Of a stretch of 32,081 nucleotides of DNA, positions 27,829 through 32,081 are shown piece after piece (the stretch's first letter is position 1; the number at the start of each line of letters is the position of its first letter). The DNA comes from Oceanicola sp. GTDB taxonomy: Bacteria > Pseudomonadota > Alphaproteobacteria > Rhodobacterales > Rhodobacteraceae. Under the pieces are notes generated by a model. It was not told the DNA's origin. It was given only the letters and a program-made list of their open reading frames with translations, and did not search any database. The translations under genes and the position numbers were made by a program. The stretch lies in assembly GCA_022447275.1 (NCBI GenBank), contig JAKVBK010000033.1, positions 1-32,081 of the forward strand, given 5' to 3'.

Positions 27829-28296
27829 CTAACGGTACTGGGCCGAGGTAATGAACTCTCCAAACGCCTCGCACCAAATGACAACCGTATCGTAGGCCTC
27901 CAGATCAACGCCTTCGGGCAACGGCAGGGAAAACCCAGCAAAGGATTTTACATCCCCCACCTGCAAGGCCGATGACTTGACCGGCAAAAACCCGTCCTCA
28001 TGGTCGACATAGCCATTGACGAGGTAGAGTTTGTAATCGGGCCCGGGAGCCAGTTTGCCTTCATGCACAATGTCCGACGCCGTCAGACTGACCGTACCTT
28101 CGCCCCAGTGCAGGAAATCACTGCCGCGGCGGTCTCGTGTAAATTCAGTGGTATAGCTCGCACCCTCAGCCATCGCCGCGAGGTCTGCCCTATCAGGGGA
28201 TGGCGGGGCGGTGAGAATGGGCAGCAAGTAGACGCCCAGCGCAAAGCCCACGGCCAACATTGCACAGTGGCTCACGATCAGAAACAAACCGCGCAT
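27829..28296 (-). CDS. Membrane-anchored DM13 domain protein
   Basis: The 155-aa product has one N-terminal hydrophobic segment (about 4-29, uncleaved anchor or signal) and a DM13 domain. Motifs: GTVSL near 67, [13 protein letters not shown] (82-94) and the C-terminal [23 protein letters not shown] with the conserved Trp-Cys. DM13 domains are proposed to be cytochrome-like or redox domains exposed outside the membrane; function is not established. The ATG at 28296 follows a GAGGGG site at suitable distance; the longer frame to 28359 has none. It precedes uvrB by 155 bases on the same strand. Confidence 0.88.
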   Translation of the reverse strand: MRGLFLIVSHCAMLAVGFALGVYLLPILTAPPSPDRADLAAMAEGASYTTEFTRDRRGSDFLHWGEGTVSLTASDIVHEGKLAPGPDYKLYLVNGYVDHEDGFLPVKSSALQVGDVKSFAGFSLPLPEGVDLEAYDTVVIWCEAFGEFITSAQYR

Positions 28297-28473
28297 GTTA
28301 TCCCCCTCGCCGAAACACACCGCAAAGTTTGCTGCGGTTTCGGTCGCAAAGCAATGCAACGTCGCGGATCAGGCCAAGGACGCCAGCTTTAGCCCGCCGC
28401 CTGCGGCGCCGGGGGATATTGCAAATTTGGGCACGATATGTCCTTTTGCGCGCAGTCTTCAGGAGGACGCATC

Positions 28474-28785
28474 ATGCGCGCACGAATCTACCGCCCCGCA
28501 AAGACGGCGATGCAGTCTGGCACAGCCAAGACCAAGGCATGGGTGCTGGAATTTGCGCCTGAAAGCGCACGTGAAATCGATCCGCTCATGGGCTGGACAT
28601 CGTCTGACGACACCCAGGCGCAAGTCCGCCTGCGCTTCGACAGCAAAGCGGCAGCACAGGCCTATGCGCGCGCGAAGGGCATCGAAGCCACCGTGATCGA
28701 GCCCCAAACGCGCAAGCCGGTCATCCGCGCGGGCGGCTATGGCGAGAATTTCGCCACCCACCGTCGCACAGTCTGGACCCATTGA
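28474..28785 (+). CDS. NDUFS4-like NADH dehydrogenase accessory protein (ETC complex I subunit)
   Basis: The 103-aa soluble protein matches the ETC_C1 NDUFS4 family, an alphaproteobacterial homologue of the 18-kDa accessory subunit of mitochondrial complex I. Seen: [13 protein letters not shown] (3-15), [19 protein letters not shown] with the LMGWTSS signature, [16 protein letters not shown] and the C-terminal [17 protein letters not shown] perfect AGGAGG lies seven bases before the ATG at 28474. The genes for complex I proper are not in this window, which is the usual dispersed arrangement. It should act on the cytoplasmic arm of complex I. Confidence 0.93.
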   Translation: MRARIYRPAKTAMQSGTAKTKAWVLEFAPESAREIDPLMGWTSSDDTQAQVRLRFDSKAAAQAYARAKGIEATVIEPQTRKPVIRAGGYGENFATHRRTVWTH

Positions 28786-29061
28786 TCGGGCGCATCGGCG
28801 TTCAACAATTGAAGCCGCGCTTAAGCTGCTCGCGCAGAGAGCGGAAGCATTGAGTCCGTCGGAATGTCCGGATCGGTGCCAATCTTCAACACCTATGTTC
28901 GAAACGCCCAGAAAATCCTGTTGAGCGTTTGGTCCCTGCTTCCCCTATGCTAAGCCCAAGACAAGGGACGGCTGCACGACACAGGCGGACACTCGAATAT
29001 TGGCGCAGGGCAGACGTTGGTCTGCTTTGAAAAGGCCTTGCAAGCGGGAAGGACGCAACGC

Positions 29062-30945
29062 GTGGAGACCATACACCTCACCTTTGAAATGATGGTGGTT
29101 TTGGGTCTGCTCGCCTTCACGGTATTCCTGTTTATCTCCGAAATCGTGCGGATCGATCTGGCAGCCATTCTCGTGATGGTTTTGCTCGGCCTGCTTAGCC
29201 AGGTGCCCGGGCTCAGTTCGATTGCAGATGTAAATCAACTGTTCGATGGCTTTGCATCGAACGCGGTGGTGTCGATTATCGCCGTCATGATTATCGGCGC
29301 AGGGCTCGACCGCACCGGGCTGATGAGCAAGGTGGCCGCGACAATTCTAAAGTATGGGGGCAGCACGGAGCGGCGGATTGTGCCCATCGTTTCGGGCGCC
29401 GTCGGCATTATTTCGTCTTTCATGCAGAATGTTGGGGCAGCCGCGCTGTTTTTGCCTGTCGTCAGCCGCATTTCCGTGCGCACCGAACTGCCGCTCAGCC
29501 GGCTGCTGATGCCCATGGGCTTTTGCGCCATTCTCGGCGGAACCCTCACGATGGTTGGTTCCTCGCCGCTGATCCTGCTCAACGATCTGCTCGCCAGCGC
29601 AAATCAGTCTCTGCCCCAAGATCAACAAATGGCCTCTTTCAGCCTGTTCTCCGTCACGCCGATCGGGATCTGCCTGATCGTCACAGGCGTGCTTTACTTC
29701 ATGCTGTTCGGGAAATGGGTGTTGCCCAGCGAAAACGCGGCCAGCGGCGCGCAAAGCGCCCAATCCATGAAGGATTACCTGCAACAGCTCTATGGCCTGC
29801 GCACCGATATCTTCGAAATATCGATCCCTGAGGGCAGCCAGGTGGCCGGGCTGACATTTGATGATCTGATCGAGAAATATCACGTCTACATCATTGGCAG
29901 CGCCTATAACGGCAAGACTTGGTTTGCGCCCGTCATCACCACGGAAATCACAACGCCGTGCCGGTTGGCCGTCTTGGGCCGGGCCAAAGAAATCCGGCAG
30001 ATGGTGCTGGAGGAAGACCTCCTTCTGCACACAAAGCTGGATGTCTTTGCCGAAGACTACGCGCCGACGCGGTCTGGGGTGGCAGAAGTTGTCATTCCGC
30101 CGGGGTCCTCGTTGATTGGCAAAAGCGCCCATGACGTGGTCTTTCGCAAAACCTATGGCGCCAGCATGCTGGCCATTCACCGCGGCGAGGAAACCCTCAG
30201 CATTGTCGCGACGGAGGATCATGAGCCAACCCAAATCGCCGAAGTGCCCTTTAGGGCTGGCGACACTCTGATCATCCTGAGCACCTGGGAAGCCTTGACC
30301 CGCCTGACGCGCGACAGGGATTTTGTGGTTGTCACAACCGACTTCCCTCAGGAGGAACTGCGCCCCAAGAAAGTGGGCTGGGCCGTGCTGTTCTTTGCGC
30401 TGGCGATCGGCCTGATCCTTTTCACTGATTTGCGCCTGTCCCTGTGCCTTCTGACCGGCGCTGTGGGCATGATCTTGTCACGGGTGCTGGATATCGATGA
30501 TGCCTACAAGGCGGTGAGTTGGAGCACGGTCTTCCTCTTGGCGGGTCTGATCCCCTTAGGGCAAGCCGTGCAAATGTCTGGGACAGCGGCCTGGATTGCA
30601 CAGCAGGTCCTGATCCTTCTTGATGGCTGGCCGATCTGGGGATTGCAGGCGGGGCTGGCCGTGATTGCCACGGTTTTCACGCTGATCATGTCCAACGTCG
30701 GCGCAACTGTGTTGCTGGTGCCCCTGGCCGTATCGATCGCGATTGCTGCGGGCGGTGATCCCGCGATTTTCGCGCTCACGGTCGCGATCTCAACATCGAA
30801 CTCCTTCTTGATCCCGACCCATCAGGTGAATGCGCTGATCATGGGGCCTGCGGGCTACAAGGTGACTGACTTCATCAAGAGTGGTGGGATCATGACCATT
30901 CTGTTCCTCGTCGTATCCCTGACCGTGATGAACGTCCTGTTTTAG
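29062..30945 (+). CDS. SLC13-family permease with two RCK_C domains
   Basis: The 627-aa inner-membrane transporter belongs to the SLC13/DASS (SAC1-like) group, which moves sulfate or dicarboxylates with Na+. The first membrane half spans about 8-220 with QNVGAAALFLPV (122-133) and GSSPLILLND (166-175). A cytoplasmic insert of two RCK_C (TrkA_C) domains follows at about 246-325 and 333-420. The second half lies at about 438-625 with MSNVGATVLLVPLA and TSNSFLIPTHQVNAL, the second inverted-repeat SNT-like motif. I chose GTG at 29062, with AAGGA eight bases upstream; the frame continues to 29017 but without a site. The RCK_C domains suggest gating by a small ligand. A cupin gene follows 30 bases later. 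Confidence 0.9.
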   Translation: METIHLTFEMMVVLGLLAFTVFLFISEIVRIDLAAILVMVLLGLLSQVPGLSSIADVNQLFDGFASNAVVSIIAVMIIGAGLDRTGLMSKVAATILKYGGSTERRIVPIVSGAVGIISSFMQNVGAAALFLPVVSRISVRTELPLSRLLMPMGFCAILGGTLTMVGSSPLILLNDLLASANQSLPQDQQMASFSLFSVTPIGICLIVTGVLYFMLFGKWVLPSENAASGAQSAQSMKDYLQQLYGLRTDIFEISIPEGSQVAGLTFDDLIEKYHVYIIGSAYNGKTWFAPVITTEITTPCRLAVLGRAKEIRQMVLEEDLLLHTKLDVFAEDYAPTRSGVAEVVIPPGSSLIGKSAHDVVFRKTYGASMLAIHRGEETLSIVATEDHEPTQIAEVPFRAGDTLIILSTWEALTRLTRDRDFVVVTTDFPQEELRPKKVGWAVLFFALAIGLILFTDLRLSLCLLTGAVGMILSRVLDIDDAYKAVSWSTVFLLAGLIPLGQAVQMSGTAAWIAQQVLILLDGWPIWGLQAGLAVIATVFTLIMSNVGATVLLVPLAVSIAIAAGGDPAIFALTVAISTSNSFLIPTHQVNALIMGPAGYKVTDFIKSGGIMTILFLVVSLTVMNVLF

Positions 30946-30975
30946 ACAGTAAGCGCAAAAGAGGGGGCACAGGTT

Positions 30976-31356
30976 GTGAACACGATGCTGAAATATGGTC
31001 CAGGCGATGATGTGGGCGCGCTGGAGCATTGGCCCTTCGACAACCCGCTGAGTGATTACAAGATTTTGGACGGCACGCCGCAAGCTTCTGGTCGGTTGGA
31101 CGCAGGTGGCCCCGGGCATGTCAGCCGCACAGGCATTTGGCACTGTACCAAAGGCGTTTTTGCCTGCACCGAACAAGGCGACGAATTGATGACCATACTC
31201 TCCGGGCGCGGTCGTCTCATTCACATGTCTGACGGACAGATTTGCGACCTTAATCCGGGCGACACCCTGTTTGTACGTGATGGCAGCCGGGTCACATGGG
31301 ATATCACGGAGGACCTGACGAAGGTTTTCTTCGGCCACAAGCCGGGTGGCTTTTGA
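30976..31356 (+). CDS. Small cupin protein
   Basis: The 126-aa product is a single-domain cupin of the Cupin_3/DUF861 type. Residues about 48-105 form the barrel, with TEQGDELMTILSGRGRLIHMSDG (66-88) as the first half and LNPGDTLFVRDGSRVTWDI (92-110) as the second. The classical metal-binding histidines are mostly absent, as in other Cupin_3 members, so catalysis is uncertain. The start is GTG at 30976 or ATG at 30985. It lies 30 bases after the SLC13-type gene and is almost certainly co-transcribed, so it may bind or process the transported compound. No function can be assigned. Confidence 0.85.
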   Translation: MNTMLKYGPGDDVGALEHWPFDNPLSDYKILDGTPQASGRLDAGGPGHVSRTGIWHCTKGVFACTEQGDELMTILSGRGRLIHMSDGQICDLNPGDTLFVRDGSRVTWDITEDLTKVFFGHKPGGF

Positions 31357-31481
31357 GAATTTAATGCATTGATGAGAATGTCGCACGCAACAGGTTTGCG
31401 CCTCAAAATACGCGCCAGAAAATCACGGCGCAGAACACGAGAATTTCAAAGCGCCAATCATTAAAGTGAAGGTAAATATTG

Positions 31482-31877
31482 ATGGAACCCGATCAGAAAC
31501 GCGTAAAGCTCTCATGTCTTTGGGCCTTTGTTGCCCTGAACATTGCCTTCGCAGATATCCTTTCGCTCTATACACCCGGGGTCATGCCCCAGGTTATGGA
31601 GGGCGTGGTAGAAGGCGTTGAACTGTCGGAGAATTTGATGCTGGTGGCCGCTATTTTCATCCAGATACCGGTCGCAATGATTGTTCTGACCCAGTTCTTA
31701 TCTGCACGTGCCAACAAGGTGGTCTCAACAATCGCCGTGGTCATCACAGCCGCCTTCGTGATTGGCGGGGGGTCTCTGATGCCACACTATGTGTTCTTCG
31801 CAACCTGCGAAGTGCTGGCACTGCTGCTCATCCTTCGCCTTATTTGGCGGCCTAAGGTATGGACGCCTCTGAATTAG
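31482..31877 (+). CDS. DUF6326-like four-helix membrane protein
   Basis: The 131-aa product has four hydrophobic segments (about 9-30, 48-70, 79-98 and 104-122) and a short charged C-terminus. The opening KVKLSCLWAFVALNIAFADILSLY-type arrangement, with a conserved Asp inside the first helix, resembles the DUF6326 family; function is unknown. The ATG at 31482 is preceded by GAAGG at about nine bases. The surrounding DNA is more AT-rich than the rest of the window, and the gene stands between a cupin operon and a transposase remnant, so it may be part of an acquired segment. Confidence 0.75.
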   Translation: MEPDQKRVKLSCLWAFVALNIAFADILSLYTPGVMPQVMEGVVEGVELSENLMLVAAIFIQIPVAMIVLTQFLSARANKVVSTIAVVITAAFVIGGGSLMPHYVFFATCEVLALLLILRLIWRPKVWTPLN

Positions 31878-31897
31878 CGCCCAATTAGCGCTTTGAG

Positions 31898-32081
31898 CTA
31901 TCGCTCCCAGCACTTGAAAGCAAATTCCCGATGGAAGGCCGATATATCTAGCTCCACATTTTCAGTACCAGTGATTTGGGGTTTCTCTATTGAGCTTTCG
32001 GTTATTAGCTGACGCACATGCAGTGCATGATGCGGGCGGATGTTATTGTATTTCCTGAGCGTGGCATTTATGGCGACTTGG
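31898..32081 (-). CDS. C-terminal end of an integrase-core (rve) transposase, cut by the window edge
   Basis: On the minus strand an open frame enters from beyond the window and ends at TAG (31898-31900), giving 60 residues. It begins INATLRKYNNIRPHHAL, which matches the end of the retroviral-type integrase core of IS3/IS481-like transposases (pattern YNxxRPHxAL). The remaining tail (to AFKCWER) is of no recognised family. DDE residues and the inverted repeats would lie beyond the edge, so the element family and whether it is intact cannot be told. Confidence 0.65.
   Translation of the reverse strand, partial: QVAINATLRKYNNIRPHHALHVRQLITESSIEKPQITGTENVELDISAFHREFAFKCWER

Overview
The window looks like chromosomal DNA of a marine alphaproteobacterium of the Rhodobacteraceae (Roseobacter group). 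The grounds are uniformly GC-rich coding sequence with tight overlapping starts and stops, the TrgA/TrgB/CysK tellurite-resistance neighbourhood first described in Rhodobacter, a mitochondrial-type NDUFS4-like complex I accessory subunit, an adrenodoxin-type ferredoxin, and a GTTC-N7-GTTC (alphaproteobacterial LexA) operator. I worked by reading only; no database search was possible.

Left third (1-8600, all leftward). A tRNA-Ser(GGA) lies near the left edge. To its right, transcribed towards it, is a compact array: cyclopropane-fatty-acid-synthase-like methyltransferase, TrgA membrane protein, TrgB (GGCT-like domain fused to a Nudix domain), an APH-type kinase, cysteine synthase, a large DUF3772-type MscS channel and an AlaX-type Ala-tRNA editing protein. 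Junctions are very tight (14 nt, 51 nt, 26-nt overlap, 106 nt, ATGA overlap, TAATG overlap), so this probably acts as one or two operons joining membrane-lipid modification, thiol/tellurite stress and osmotic protection.

Middle (8600-15570). A leftward M20 amidohydrolase with its own terminator is followed by a rightward peptide-type ABC importer: binding protein, a perfect intra-operonic terminator hairpin, then two overlapping permeases. The operon ends in a second terminator without any ATPase gene. A YeeE/YedE (TsuA-like) thiosulfate transporter follows, closed by a terminator shared with the convergent protease gene.

Centre-right (15570-23050). A secreted trypsin-fold protease with a C-terminal META domain, an FG-GAP exported protein and a [2Fe-2S] ferredoxin run leftward. 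Divergent from the ferredoxin is the most interesting locus: a LexA box overlapping a promoter whose predicted start site falls at the ATG of a 134-aa protein consisting mainly of the C-terminal OB-fold of error-prone polymerase DnaE2. Then come a peptidoglycan-binding lipoprotein, an Ntn hydrolase, nadD, a second trypsin-like protease and a GXWXG/DUF4334 gene broken by one in-frame TGA.

Right part (23050-32081). Mostly housekeeping: ettA, a small GlsB/YeaQ-type membrane protein, uvrB, a DM13 protein, the NDUFS4-like protein, an SLC13/RCK_C transporter followed by a cupin, and a DUF6326-like membrane protein. The last 180 bases carry the 3' end of an integrase-core transposase running off the window, in visibly more AT-rich DNA, which suggests the edge of an accessory insertion.
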